Assembly (NCBI GenBank): GCA_036307305.1
Contig: JAXJXV010000014.1
Span: 62,001-126,000 of the forward strand
Source: SIG607 sp036307305
GTDB lineage: Bacteria; Bacillota; Clostridia; Oscillospirales; Acutalibacteraceae
Direction: 5' to 3'
Length of the DNA stretch: 64,000 nucleotides
This document shows positions 26,013-34,230 of this stretch, piece by piece. Numbering within the stretch: the stretch's first letter is position 1; every line of letters begins with the position of its first letter. Under the pieces are notes generated by a model. The model was given only the letters and a program-made list of their open reading frames with translations. It was not told the DNA's origin and made no database searches. The translations under genes were made by a program, and so were the position numbers.

Positions 26013-28242
26013 TATGCTTGAACTAAAAGGCAAGCGTTTTGTCCAAGCGTCAAAAAAACCTGGCGGTGGCGGAGCGTCTATGAATAGCAAATCTATTGTT
26101 ACAAGTGAGCTGTTACTTCGATTAGAAGCAAGATTACAACAAATTAAAAAGTTTTGGGAAGAAGAACAAAAACCATTTCAAGGGGTTTTAATTAGCGTTC
26201 ATTACAACAAAATAGTTGCCAAGACAAATCGTATTGCTGGTTTGTTTAAAGGCGAAGATTCGAATTTAGCGATAGTTGGTGCAAAGTTCAATAGTGATAA
26301 AACTAAGCATATTATCACATATTTTTTAGACTCCTACGATCTTGATGAAACAATTAATTATATTTTAATTGCCAATCAAATTGTTCGTTCTCTATTTAAG
26401 GATGGAATTACTAAAGCGGTATTTGATAACAATAAAGAATTGTTTAATAAAATCAATCCTAAGACGCATCACATGTCCAAATCGGCATTTAAGCAAATAA
26501 TTGCAGATGTCTCCTATATTGAAGATTTTGAGGTGGAAAAAGCCCCTCAACAATTCAAAGAAAGCATCATTACGCTTTATGACACCAAAATGGATACCCA
26601 ACTTCTGTTCAAAAAGATTGGCATTGATATTCTTTCAAGCCGCATTTTGGATAACAGAACGGTGTTTTTGGACGAAAATCAAGCAAAGCTTTTGTACGAG
26701 AAAGCGCCATATCTTGTCGCTATGGCGACAGAAAATTTATTAGATTTATCTCCAGAAGATTTTATGCGCAGTTATGATGACGGAATGATTCATATTCCAA
26801 GTCCTTCCATAGAACCAACAATCGGAGTTATTGATACCTTGTTTGATACAGGAGTATATTTTAGTGAATGGGTTGAGTACCATGACATGGTAGACGATAA
26901 TATTCCGAAAACATCTAAGGATTATCAGCATGGAACCGCTGTTTCATCCATAATTGTTGATGGGTCACGGTTAAACCCGTGGTTGAATGATGGCTGCGGA
27001 AGATTTAGAGTTCGCCATTTTGGAGTTGCAACAGCTTCACAATTCTCTTCATTTACTATAATCAAACAAATCAAAAGAATTATTGCAGAAAACAAAGACA
27101 TAAAAGTCTGGAATATTTCTCTTGGCAGTGATAAAGAGGTAAACGATAATTTTATATCTGCCGAAGCAGCTATCCTTGATCAGATACAATATGAAAATGA
27201 TGTAATTTTTGTTGTTGCTGGTACTAACAAGCCTAATGATAGTGTAGTTAAAATTGGTTCTCCTGCGGATTCTATAAATAGCATGGTCGTAAACTCGGTT
27301 ACCAAAAGCGGATTATCAACAAAATATTCTCGAAAAGGTTTGGCTCTTTCGTTCTTTGCAAAGCCAGATATAAGTTATTATGGTGGAAGCGAAGAGGAGT
27401 ATATTCGAGTTTGTGAGCCTTTGGGCGCAGCAAACGTTGCGGGAACCTCATATGCGGCGCCTTGGATTGCTCGAAAGCTGTCATATCTTATTAATGTGTT
27501 GGGATTTAATAGAGAAGTTGCTAAAGCAATGATTATTGATTCTGCACGAGCATGGAATGAGGCGCCTACGCCTGAAGAAGTTGCGCTGTATGGTCATGGT
27601 ATAGTTCCAATAAAAATCAATGATATTGTTCAAACAAATGATGATGAAATAAAATTTGTTGTCACGGATGTAAGTGAGAAATGGAATACATATAATTATG
27701 ATTTTCCCATTCCAATGCAAGATGACAAATATCCATATGTGGCAAGAGCTACTATGTGCTATTTTCCTGTATGTGACCGAACACAAGGCGTTGATTACAC
27801 CAATACCGAGTTGAATCTGCATTTTGGTAGAATCCAAGATAATGGCAAATTATATGAGATTAATGATGACAAACAAAATCCTGATGAGGATGAAGGCGGT
27901 GCAAGAAGCTATATTCTCGAAGGTGAAGCAAGAAAGAAATTCAGAAAATGGGATAATGTCAAATATATTTGCGAAAAGCCAACCAAAGATAAACAAGCAA
28001 AAAAATCATACAAAAACAAAAACTGGGGAATGGAGATTAAAACCAATAATCGGTTGGACCCTAGGGATGGAATTGGGCTTCGTTTTGGTGTGGTTGTAAC
28101 ATTAAAAGAGATTAACGGTGTGAACAGAATTGATGAATTTGTTAGGAACTGTCATTTGAACGGATGGTTAGTTAACACTATTGATATCCAGAATCGCATT
28201 TATATTCATGAGAAAGTTAATGAAGAAATCGAATTTAGTTAA
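26005..28242 (+). CDS. Subtilisin-like (S8) serine protease, IetS-like effector
   Basis: The start is the ATG 9 bases after AAGGAGG (MNNMLELKGKRF), giving 745 residues. There is no signal peptide, so it is cytoplasmic. An N-terminal domain of about 260 residues precedes the S8 core with Asp in IGVIDTLFDTG (near 276), His in QHGTAVSS (near 312) and Ser in GTSYAAPW (near 480); the oxyanion Asn is in VVAGTN. A C-terminal beta-rich part of about 230 residues follows. In IetAS systems the protease is the toxic effector and the ATPase restrains or activates it. All catalytic residues are present. Confidence 0.82.
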   Translation: MNNMLELKGKRFVQASKKPGGGGASMNSKSIVTSELLLRLEARLQQIKKFWEEEQKPFQGVLISVHYNKIVAKTNRIAGLFKGEDSNLAIVGAKFNSDKTKHIITYFLDSYDLDETINYILIANQIVRSLFKDGITKAVFDNNKELFNKINPKTHHMSKSAFKQIIADVSYIEDFEVEKAPQQFKESIITLYDTKMDTQLLFKKIGIDILSSRILDNRTVFLDENQAKLLYEKAPYLVAMATENLLDLSPEDFMRSYDDGMIHIPSPSIEPTIGVIDTLFDTGVYFSEWVEYHDMVDDNIPKTSKDYQHGTAVSSIIVDGSRLNPWLNDGCGRFRVRHFGVATASQFSSFTIIKQIKRIIAENKDIKVWNISLGSDKEVNDNFISAEAAILDQIQYENDVIFVVAGTNKPNDSVVKIGSPADSINSMVVNSVTKSGLSTKYSRKGLALSFFAKPDISYYGGSEEEYIRVCEPLGAANVAGTSYAAPWIARKLSYLINVLGFNREVAKAMIIDSARAWNEAPTPEEVALYGHGIVPIKINDIVQTNDDEIKFVVTDVSEKWNTYNYDFPIPMQDDKYPYVARATMCYFPVCDRTQGVDYTNTELNLHFGRIQDNGKLYEINDDKQNPDEDEGGARSYILEGEARKKFRKWDNVKYICEKPTKDKQAKKSYKNKNWGMEIKTNNRLDPRDGIGLRFGVVVTLKEINGVNRIDEFVRNCHLNGWLVNTIDIQNRIYIHEKVNEEIEFS

Positions 28243-28295
28243 ATCAAACTGAATGTTAAATATTTGTGTTTTGATGTTCAAAGAAAGGAGAATAT

Positions 28296-29069
28296 ATGTG
28301 GGACTTGATTGTTAATATGTGGGACTCGATTGCTAATTGGATATATACCAATGCGGCGGCCATCTTTATTTCAGCCCTTGCATCACTGCTGATTTCAAAA
28401 CATTATTTTGACAAAGCAAACCGTGATGGTGTTCTATCTACAATCATCTTTCCAATTGTGAGGATTTTAGAAAAAAGATTTTACAGTCGTGATAATTACG
28501 AAGAACTTTTCAGAATAAATTCTTCGCATTCTGTAAAATACCTTCGAAAAGACGAAAGAAAGAAGTTGCTTGCTTTATTAAGTTCATACAGAGCCGTGTG
28601 TAAATATACTAAGGAAGCGGCGGATACCGATTGTGTTATGTCATATTTTGTTCACAAATTGGAGAAGAACGGGATTAACCCAAAACCGTGTGCAGAAAAA
28701 GATGATGAGGGAAACCTTTTGTATTATGATTTTCCTCCAGAATATAATTACTTGGAGAATTATGTGTATGATGTAATTTCGTCATATGAGTTTGTGAATT
28801 CGCCAGCTGATTGTTGTAAAAAGATTACAAAAGAATTTAAACGTTATACAAAAGAGTGTTACACGGATCAAGAAATACAGTTTTTTGATGATTATTCAAT
28901 TACTGAGGTTATCGCTCGTTCTCGTGTCACTCAAAAATGGGAAGATAAATTTGCATTAGCTGATAAATGTAAAGCCGAATTTTTAGAATTGTCTATTTGT
29001 GAAAAAGCAATAAAAATTATCAGGGAATCAAGTGTGAACGAGTATGATAAGAAAACAAAATCGGAATAA
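28296..29069 (+). CDS. Membrane-anchored protein of unknown function, third gene of the IetAS-like operon
   Basis: The 257-residue protein has one N-terminal membrane helix (about 17-38; IYTNAAAIFISALASLLIS). A soluble, mostly helical domain faces the cytoplasm or exterior (RDNYEELFRINSSHSVKYL..., with a charged C-terminal helix). I recognise no family. It lies 53 bp after the protease with an AAAGGAG ribosome site, and the next hairpin terminator comes after it, so it shares the operon. The opening MWDLIVNMWDSIANW repeats a short tryptophan-containing unit. It may be an accessory or membrane-targeting part of the defence module; that is inference. Confidence 0.7.
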   Translation: MWDLIVNMWDSIANWIYTNAAAIFISALASLLISKHYFDKANRDGVLSTIIFPIVRILEKRFYSRDNYEELFRINSSHSVKYLRKDERKKLLALLSSYRAVCKYTKEAADTDCVMSYFVHKLEKNGINPKPCAEKDDEGNLLYYDFPPEYNYLENYVYDVISSYEFVNSPADCCKKITKEFKRYTKECYTDQEIQFFDDYSITEVIARSRVTQKWEDKFALADKCKAEFLELSICEKAIKIIRESSVNEYDKKTKSE

Positions 29070-29100
29070 TGAAAGAAATTAATTTCTAAAAATAACTAAT

Positions 29101-29140
29101 GGCAAAAGCGTCGCAGAAATGCGGTGCTTTGCTTTTATAG
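29101..29140 (+). terminator. Terminator-like hairpin after the IetAS-like operon
   Basis: GCAAAAGCGTCGCA and TGCGGTGCTTTGC pair around a GAAA loop with one bulge, then TTTTATAG. It separates the operon from blaI. Confidence 0.6.
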
Positions 29141-29146
29141 AAAATC

Positions 29147-29200
29147 TTGACAAATTTGCTCTAATGTGTTAGAGTGTATATGGACTCTAACGAGTTAGAG
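29147..29200 (+). promoter_or_regulatory. blaI promoter with two BlaI-type operators
   Basis: TTGACA at 29147-29152 is followed by two perfect dyads: CTCTAATGTGTTAGAG (29159-29174) and CTCTAACGAGTTAGAG (29185-29200), 26 bp apart. The first covers the probable -10 region. Such paired 16-bp dyads are typical autorepression sites of BlaI/MecI/CopY regulators. Confidence 0.8.
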
Positions 29201-29215
29201 AAAGGGGCGTTCATT

Positions 29216-29581
29216 ATGAATACACCGAAAGTTTTTGAAAGCGAATATCGTTTTTGTCTGATTTTGTGGGAGCACGAGCCTGTGAAAAGCAGTGAACTTG
29301 TTGCTCTTTGCAAGGAGCAGCTCGGTTGGAAACCCACCACTACATACACCGTTATTAAGCGCTTATCTGAGCGTGGTGTGCTCCAAAATGAAAATACTGT
29401 GGTAACTTCTCTTGTTAGCAAGGACGAAGTGCAGGCAGCTGAAATCAATGAAATGGTAGAGAAAACCTTTGAAGGTTCTCTGCCGGCATTTGTGGCTGCT
29501 TTTACCAAACATCAGAATATCTCCGAGGAAGAAATCGATGCGGTGCAAAAAATGATTGACCGCTTCAGGAAAGGAGAATAA
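29216..29581 (+). CDS. blaI: BlaI/MecI/CopY-family repressor
   Basis: The start is the ATG of MNTPKVFESEYRF behind GAAAGGGG; the upstream ATG lies in the operator. The 121-residue protein has an N-terminal winged helix (EHEPVKSSELVALCKEQLGWKPTTTYTVIKRL pattern) and a C-terminal dimerisation part. In this family the repressor is inactivated by cleavage when its BlaR1 partner senses a ligand. The stop is 2 bp from the blaR1 start. Two perfect operators upstream indicate autoregulation. Confidence 0.92.
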   Translation: MNTPKVFESEYRFCLILWEHEPVKSSELVALCKEQLGWKPTTTYTVIKRLSERGVLQNENTVVTSLVSKDEVQAAEINEMVEKTFEGSLPAFVAAFTKHQNISEEEIDAVQKMIDRFRKGE

Positions 29582-29583
29582 CA

Positions 29584-32205
29584 ATGGCTGATATTTTCTT
29601 GAAAATTATCAATATGAGCATATCTGCAAGTTGGATTGTACTTGCAGTATTGCTTTTGAGATTATTACTTAAAAAGGCTCCTAAATGGATCACTGTGCTT
29701 CTTTGGGGTATTGTTGCTATTAGGCTGATTTGCCCTTTCTCTATCGAGAGTGTAATGAGCCTTATCCCCAGTGCCGAAACAATTACCAAGGCACCGGATG
29801 CCCCAAGCCCTCATTTCGAGTCCGGTGTTACCATAATTGATAATCAAGTAAATGATTATTTGGGCGGACATTATTATGAGGGTGTTACAAGGCCTACAGG
29901 GCATTTTGTAGATATTACAAACATTTTAGCAATTGTCTGGCTTGTGGGTATTGTTGTGTTTTTAGCTTATACAATTATCAGTTACTTTAGAGTAAAAAAT
30001 AAGATTGGTACAGCGGTTCTTCTTCGCGATAATATTTATCAAAGTGAAAATGTTGTGTCTCCCTTTGTACTCGGTATTATTAAACCGAAAATTTATTTGC
30101 CGTTCAATATGAATGAGCAAGATATGGAACACGTTATTGCTCATGAAAATGCTCATATCCATCGTAAAGATCATTTGTGGAAACCATTTGGATTTTTAGT
30201 TCTCACTCTCCATTGGTTTAATCCTTTGATGTGGCTCGGTTATGTATTGCTTTGCCGTGATATTGAACTTGCCTGCGATGAAAAGGTAGTAAAAGAATTT
30301 GATAACGATCAAAAAGCCGATTACTCGCAGGCACTTTTGACATGTAGTGTAAACCGCCGTATAATTGCGGCCTGTCCTCTTGCTTTTGGTGAAGTTGGTG
30401 TAAAAAACAGAGTAAAATCGGTTTTGAATTATAAAAAACCTGCCTTTTGGATTGTTGTAGTCGCAATTATTACAAGTATTGCCGTTGCAATATGTTTCCT
30501 TACGAATCCGAAAACAAAAACGTGGCAGTCTGACAATTACACAATTATGTGCAATGTTATAAGCGCTGAGTGTGATAACGTTGTATATGAATATATGTAT
30601 GGTACACTTAATGTAGATTATCCGTATATATGTGTAAATTGGACTAACAACACCAACGATACTCTTTGTTTTGGCGATGAGTTTATCATTTATAAAAACG
30701 GTAAAGAGCTTAAGCCAAAGGACGAAATTGGCTTTGATGCAATATTGCATGTTGTTAAACCGGGTAAGAGCAAGTCTGAAAACTACGTACTATCCTCTTA
30801 TGATCTGGAAAAAGGAGCAACTTACCGATTGGAAAAAAGCTTTTATTTAGAAAGCAATCCAGAACAAAAATATACAGCATTTATCAGCTTTAGTGTTGAT
30901 ACAAGATTTTCTTTTATAGGCAAGCAGTATGCAGGAGAAAAAATAGTGTATGAGAATGGTAGTTTTTCATCTATCATATACACAAATGATAATATCCCAC
31001 AATTTAAGATATCTGAACAACTTGAATTTCTTTATAAAACAGAAGAAGCCCTCAATTACGAGTGGGAGAAAATCGATGGTATTCAAAAAATCAAATTGGA
31101 GAAATCGAATTTTGATGACTTGTTTACAAGTGAAATATGGCACGATGGTATCACGGCAAAAACAATAAGGAAAAATAATCTTAATGCTTTTTCTTCATTC
31201 GATCTAAACGGAACAAAGTATTATCTACTTGAGCAGAAAAATGGAGATATTTACATTGCTCAAAGTAATGGAAATACAAGTGATTTTCGTTGGTTGTTTA
31301 AGATGAAAGAGATCAGCAAAACAAGTTCTGCCGAATTGGAGAACAATAATGCAAGTGCGAATCTTAGTCAGTTGAAAGAAAAATATCCTCAATTTTTTAA
31401 CGTTTCAACTGATGGCGGTTTGACAGTTTATATTTGGCAGATGTCAAAGGATAACTACAGTTGCCATCTTGCAAATACTTCTATGGAAGCAATATCTGAC
31501 AACAGTTTTGCATATGACATTGGTACTACTATTCCAGAAATGCGCGCTATTTTAACCACGTATGATATAGATCAAAAAGATATTACTGTTCAACCAGTTA
31601 TTAATCCACTATCAAGCTATTACTATGAGATAGATGACGCATACCGTACGAAGATTAAAGAATTGTTTTGGCAGGGTAGTTACCAACTTAGCAGTACAAA
31701 TCAGATAAATCCACATAACCAAGTGTATGACGTAACCCTTTCGTTTGCAAATTGGACAGATGACAGCAAAATTTATACGGGCTCGTTAAATTTAAGCAAA
31801 ATGCAATCAAATAGTATTCAACATCTTCCTATCTACAAGTTTGATTCCTTGAAAGACTTGAAACAATTCAAAGAAACTTTTAATGATATACTGACAATGG
31901 ATAGTGGTTGGGATGAAGTTCCGTCGTTTAACGAGGCTACCGCAAAATATGATACGAAGTTTTTTAAAGATAATAGCTTGATGCTAGTTTATGTTTCTGC
32001 ATCAAATTGCACCCATCGTTTCGGCTTAGGTAGCATTGGCTGGGATGAAAAATCATTCTGTATCAATGTAGTAGAAACCACTGGTAAAGAATTTGTTGAT
32101 GCAGCTATGGCCGGTTGGTTCTTGACTGTTGCCGTAGAAAAAGAAACTATTGCAAGCTGTACGGAATTTGATGCAGATTTGAATAATGAAATAAAACTGT
32201 ATTAA
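29584..32205 (+). CDS. blaR1: BlaR1-like M56 metallopeptidase sensor with a large extracytoplasmic domain
   Basis: The 873-residue protein has four membrane helices in the first 300 residues and the zinc motif HENAH (near 187-191), then ELACDEKVV with the third ligand. This is the cytoplasmic M56 domain that cleaves the BlaI partner. The external part (about 310-873) is beta-rich and shows no obvious penicillin-binding SxxK-type sensor domain, so the signal is probably not a beta-lactam. No beta-lactamase gene is nearby. The small genes downstream and on the right of element A may be its targets. Confidence 0.88.
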   Translation: MADIFLKIINMSISASWIVLAVLLLRLLLKKAPKWITVLLWGIVAIRLICPFSIESVMSLIPSAETITKAPDAPSPHFESGVTIIDNQVNDYLGGHYYEGVTRPTGHFVDITNILAIVWLVGIVVFLAYTIISYFRVKNKIGTAVLLRDNIYQSENVVSPFVLGIIKPKIYLPFNMNEQDMEHVIAHENAHIHRKDHLWKPFGFLVLTLHWFNPLMWLGYVLLCRDIELACDEKVVKEFDNDQKADYSQALLTCSVNRRIIAACPLAFGEVGVKNRVKSVLNYKKPAFWIVVVAIITSIAVAICFLTNPKTKTWQSDNYTIMCNVISAECDNVVYEYMYGTLNVDYPYICVNWTNNTNDTLCFGDEFIIYKNGKELKPKDEIGFDAILHVVKPGKSKSENYVLSSYDLEKGATYRLEKSFYLESNPEQKYTAFISFSVDTRFSFIGKQYAGEKIVYENGSFSSIIYTNDNIPQFKISEQLEFLYKTEEALNYEWEKIDGIQKIKLEKSNFDDLFTSEIWHDGITAKTIRKNNLNAFSSFDLNGTKYYLLEQKNGDIYIAQSNGNTSDFRWLFKMKEISKTSSAELENNNASANLSQLKEKYPQFFNVSTDGGLTVYIWQMSKDNYSCHLANTSMEAISDNSFAYDIGTTIPEMRAILTTYDIDQKDITVQPVINPLSSYYYEIDDAYRTKIKELFWQGSYQLSSTNQINPHNQVYDVTLSFANWTDDSKIYTGSLNLSKMQSNSIQHLPIYKFDSLKDLKQFKETFNDILTMDSGWDEVPSFNEATAKYDTKFFKDNSLMLVYVSASNCTHRFGLGSIGWDEKSFCINVVETTGKEFVDAAMAGWFLTVAVEKETIASCTEFDADLNNEIKLY

Positions 32206-32220
32206 TTTATTAGATTATAA

Positions 32221-32268
32221 TTGTTTCATTAGCGATGAAACAATGCATATAGCAACGAAACAAAGGAG
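32221..32268 (+). promoter_or_regulatory. Operator-like repeat region 1 (GAAACAA dyad)
   Basis: TTGTTTCAT and ATGAAACAA form a perfect 9-bp dyad around 5 bases. A third GAAACAA lies just before the AAAGGAG ribosome site of the zinc-ribbon gene. The whole 48-bp block recurs at 33188-33235. Confidence 0.6.
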
Positions 32269-32277
32269 GTTTCCTTT

Positions 32278-32490
32278 ATGAGAAAATGTTTAAGATGTGA
32301 TGTAAGTATGGTTGAAGATTTAGCCGTTATGGTTACCAATGGTGGCTATGGTGTGGATGTTCGCGAAAAAGGAATGTTCAAAGGCTCATTAGGTAAAATC
32401 AAATGCGCCGTATGCCCTGAGTGCGGTTATACCGAAACATACATTGAAAACACCGAAAGCATTAAAAAGTTAGTTGCGAAAGATAAGTAA
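32278..32490 (+). CDS. Small zinc-ribbon protein
   Basis: This is a 70-residue protein with two CxxC pairs (CLRC at residues 4-7 and CPEC near 46-49) forming a probable zinc ribbon. The rest (VMVTNGGYGVDVREKG, KIKCAVCPECGYTETYI) resembles small nucleic-acid-binding ribbon proteins common in clostridia. GGAGG precedes the ATG. The role is unknown. It is preceded by an operator-like block shared with the gene at 33245. Confidence 0.75.
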   Translation: MRKCLRCDVSMVEDLAVMVTNGGYGVDVREKGMFKGSLGKIKCAVCPECGYTETYIENTESIKKLVAKDK

Positions 32491-32519
32491 ATTCTTATTT
32501 AACAAAGGAGCGTAATTAT

Positions 32520-32804
32520 ATGCTGAATATAATTAGTCTTATTTTAGGCATAGGTGCTTGGGCTGTAGCTGCTATTGCAATAGTAAAGCCGTCCTATTCG
32601 CATAAAAATACTATCGTAAGTTTTGCTCTCTGTACGTTCTCTCTTATATCTGAGTTCTTTGAGATAAGTCGCAGAGTGAATCTTGGAGATTATGCAGCTA
32701 TTGAAGATACAATCAGAGCAGTAATAATTGCATCCATCGTCTTAGTGGCAGTTACAATCATCTTGAACATCGTTGCTTTAGTCAAATCTAAGAAAAACGT
32801 TTAG
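32520..32804 (+). CDS. Small membrane protein, two to three helices
   Basis: The 94-residue hydrophobic protein has predicted helices near 2-21, 33-46 and 66-88, ending KSKKNV. An AAAGGAG ribosome site is present. I recognise no family. It sits 29 bp after the zinc-ribbon gene and 10 bp before the next membrane gene, so the three form a short operon within element A. Confidence 0.7.
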   Translation: MLNIISLILGIGAWAVAAIAIVKPSYSHKNTIVSFALCTFSLISEFFEISRRVNLGDYAAIEDTIRAVIIASIVLVAVTIILNIVALVKSKKNV

Positions 32805-32814
32805 GAGGTGTGCT

Positions 32815-33159
32815 ATGAGCAAAATTAAACGTGCAATAATAATTATTGCAATCATTTTAACCGCAATGTTGATCATACCGCTTATAACTGTAAATACTGT
32901 TAAGGCAGATGCGGGGATGCTAGTTACAATGATGCTGTTTTTCGTTGTGCATCCGATAGTATCGATAGTGACAGGTGTTCTTGCGGGTAAGGATATTAAG
33001 TTCTTTTGGTTCACGCCTATACTCGTAGCCGGTCTGTTTTGGGCTTTTTCGTCCTTTACTTATGTAACCGCATTTCCGATCGTGTATTCAGTGGCATATC
33101 TCGTGATTTGCGCGATTAGCATGTTGATTACTTGGTTTGTGATTAGAAAAGAAAAATAA
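32815..33159 (+). CDS. Small membrane protein, four helices
   Basis: The 114-residue protein has hydrophobic segments near 7-26, 35-53, 62-81 and 87-108, with a short positively charged end. GGAGGTG precedes the ATG. The family is unknown. It is the last gene of the short operon that starts with the zinc-ribbon protein. Confidence 0.7.
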   Translation: MSKIKRAIIIIAIILTAMLIIPLITVNTVKADAGMLVTMMLFFVVHPIVSIVTGVLAGKDIKFFWFTPILVAGLFWAFSSFTYVTAFPIVYSVAYLVICAISMLITWFVIRKEK

Positions 33160-33187
33160 ATAGTACGAATGTTTTATATTACTTTGC

Positions 33188-33235
33188 TTGTTTCAGTAGT
33201 TATGAAACAATGTATATTACGATGAAACAAAGGAG
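33188..33235 (+). promoter_or_regulatory. Operator-like repeat region 2 (GAAACAA dyad)
   Basis: This second copy of the 48-bp block has TTGTTTCA, a TGAAACAA arm, a third GAAACAA and AAAGGAG at the same spacing as the copy at 32221. It precedes the gene at 33245. Confidence 0.6.
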
Positions 33236-33244
33236 TGTGATTGT

Positions 33245-33535
33245 ATGAAAAAGAAAATTATTATATTAATTGTGATAGCCGTTTTGATAGTGTCTTGGGG
33301 AAGTATCTCGTATTCCGATTATTCTGATGTTGCTATAAGTTTTGATAAACCACGCTTTTGTTTTTCTATAATGACCGCTGATGATGGCGGTTCAGGTAAA
33401 TACATTGGCTTAGGTTATTCGTTTGATATTGATGGGCATTTAGAGAGTACCGGAAAGTATGAGGTAGATACATATACATACAAAATTTTTGGCATAACCA
33501 TTAAGCAGGGCAAAGCAAATCCCCAAAAAGGATAA
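33245..33535 (+). CDS. Small secreted or membrane-anchored protein
   Basis: The 96-residue protein has an N-terminal hydrophobic helix (about 4-20, KKKIIILIVIAVLIVSWG) and a small beta-rich exterior part (GKYIGLGYSFDIDGHLES, TYTYKIFGITIKQGK). I do not recognise the family. GGAGTG lies upstream. It is preceded by the same 48-bp regulatory block as the operon at 32278, so the two are probably co-regulated. Confidence 0.65.
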   Translation: MKKKIIILIVIAVLIVSWGSISYSDYSDVAISFDKPRFCFSIMTADDGGSGKYIGLGYSFDIDGHLESTGKYEVDTYTYKIFGITIKQGKANPQKG

Positions 33536-33675
33536 GCGCTTTATCGATTCAATTTTGATAAAGGAGGTACAGTTTATTTGTCCGGCAAGTGCCGGTAAAA
33601 TTAAATATCAGAAATACAGGAATGTGTTTCCGGTGTTAGACTTTGCGCTGACCACGCAAATATTCATTGACCACA

Positions 33676-33715
33676 CAAATAGCAGTAGGCGAGAGCTTGC
33701 TGCTATTTGCATTTA
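33676..33715 (+). terminator. Terminator-like hairpin
   Basis: The stem CAAATAGCAG / CTGCTATTTG is followed by CATTTAAAAAAG. It lies about 140 bp after the small secreted-protein gene. Confidence 0.6.
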
Positions 33716-33960
33716 AAAAAGTGTTTTTATAAAAGTTTTTAAACCATATTTTGAGAATGTTTATATTTTGCACTTTTCTTGTGTTTTGGCTTTATGTGGG
33801 GATAGAAACCTTTTCTATATATTCTGAAATATCGTGTAGAATTGTATCTCAGACATTTTTCCTCAAAATCTTAAAAACAGACATATATCGGTTCGCCAAT
33901 TCTACACCAAAAAAGTAAAATGAACTTGAAAAAGCTAATTCGTGCGTATTTAAGGGTCAA

Positions 33961-33994
33961 AAGGCGTATTTTTAGGTAAAATACGCCTAAAAAC
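33961..33994. terminator. Hairpin next to the right end of element A
   Basis: AGGCGTATTTT and AAAATACGCCT form a perfect 11-bp stem with a 5-base loop. It sits about 20 bp before the conserved att half-site and may insulate the element. Confidence 0.55.
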
Positions 33995-34008
33995 ACCTCA
34001 AAAAAGGT

Positions 34009-34042
34009 GTTGTATCCTACTTGACACACTCGTGTCGGGCAG
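34009..34042 (+). other. Putative attR of element A
   Basis: A GTTG...TCCTAC motif followed by a 22-bp block at 34021-34042 is identical to 37150-37171. It then enters spoIVB sequence at the GSP codons. The block left of TGTC (34033-34036) is element right arm and the block right of it is spoIVB. Confidence 0.65.
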
Positions 34043-34190
34043 CCCTATTATCCAAAACGGCAAACTTGTGGGTGCGGTTACTCACGTTCTTATTGACGAC
34101 GCTACAAAGGGTTATGGCATCTTTGCGGAGAATATGCTTGAAACGGCACAAAGTGTGGCAGAGGGCAATAAATTTAAAGAAGCTTCATAA
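34021..34190 (+). pseudogene. Displaced spoIVB 3' end, copy 2
   Basis: In frame it reads DTLVSGSPIIQNGKLVGAV and continues to GNKFKEAS and TAA, matching the last 50 residues of SpoIVB from the catalytic serine. It lacks a start and the rest of the protease. A terminator follows. If element A were excised at TGTC, this end would rejoin spoIVB in frame. Confidence 0.85.
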
Positions 34191-34193
34191 TAA

Positions 34194-34230
34194 ACGCCCA
34201 GAGACGCGCAACAGCGTCTTTGGGCGTAAT
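34194..34230. terminator. Bidirectional terminator behind spoIVB copy 2
   Basis: ACGCCCA and TGGGCGT, with an inner AGACGC / GCGTCT stem, form a long hairpin between convergent reading frames (spoIVB tail and deoR). Confidence 0.75.

Larger units (their letters stand above)
33536..34008. other. Non-coding right end of element A
   Basis: About 470 bp without a credible gene. It contains an AAAGGAGG ribosome-like site at about 33562 with no frame after it, a CCGGCAAGTGCCGG hairpin, direct repeats of TGACCAC followed by CAAATA, and two terminator-like hairpins. It looks like decayed coding sequence plus the element's right arm. Confidence 0.5.
22787..34036 (+). mobile_element. Integrated element A (serine-recombinase island in spoIVB)
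   Basis: The segment runs from the attL core in spoIVB to the TGTC core of the first displaced spoIVB 3' end, about 11.2 kb. It encodes a large serine recombinase next to attL, an IetAS-like pair, a membrane protein, BlaI/BlaR1 and several small proteins. It differs from its flanks in codon use and AT content. It carries in the current spoIVB 3' end, so integration does not break the gene. Confidence 0.75.

Noticed and set aside
30196..30750. A 184-residue - strand frame within blaR1
   Set aside because: It lies opposite the conserved M56 domain and has no start signals; it is a shadow frame.
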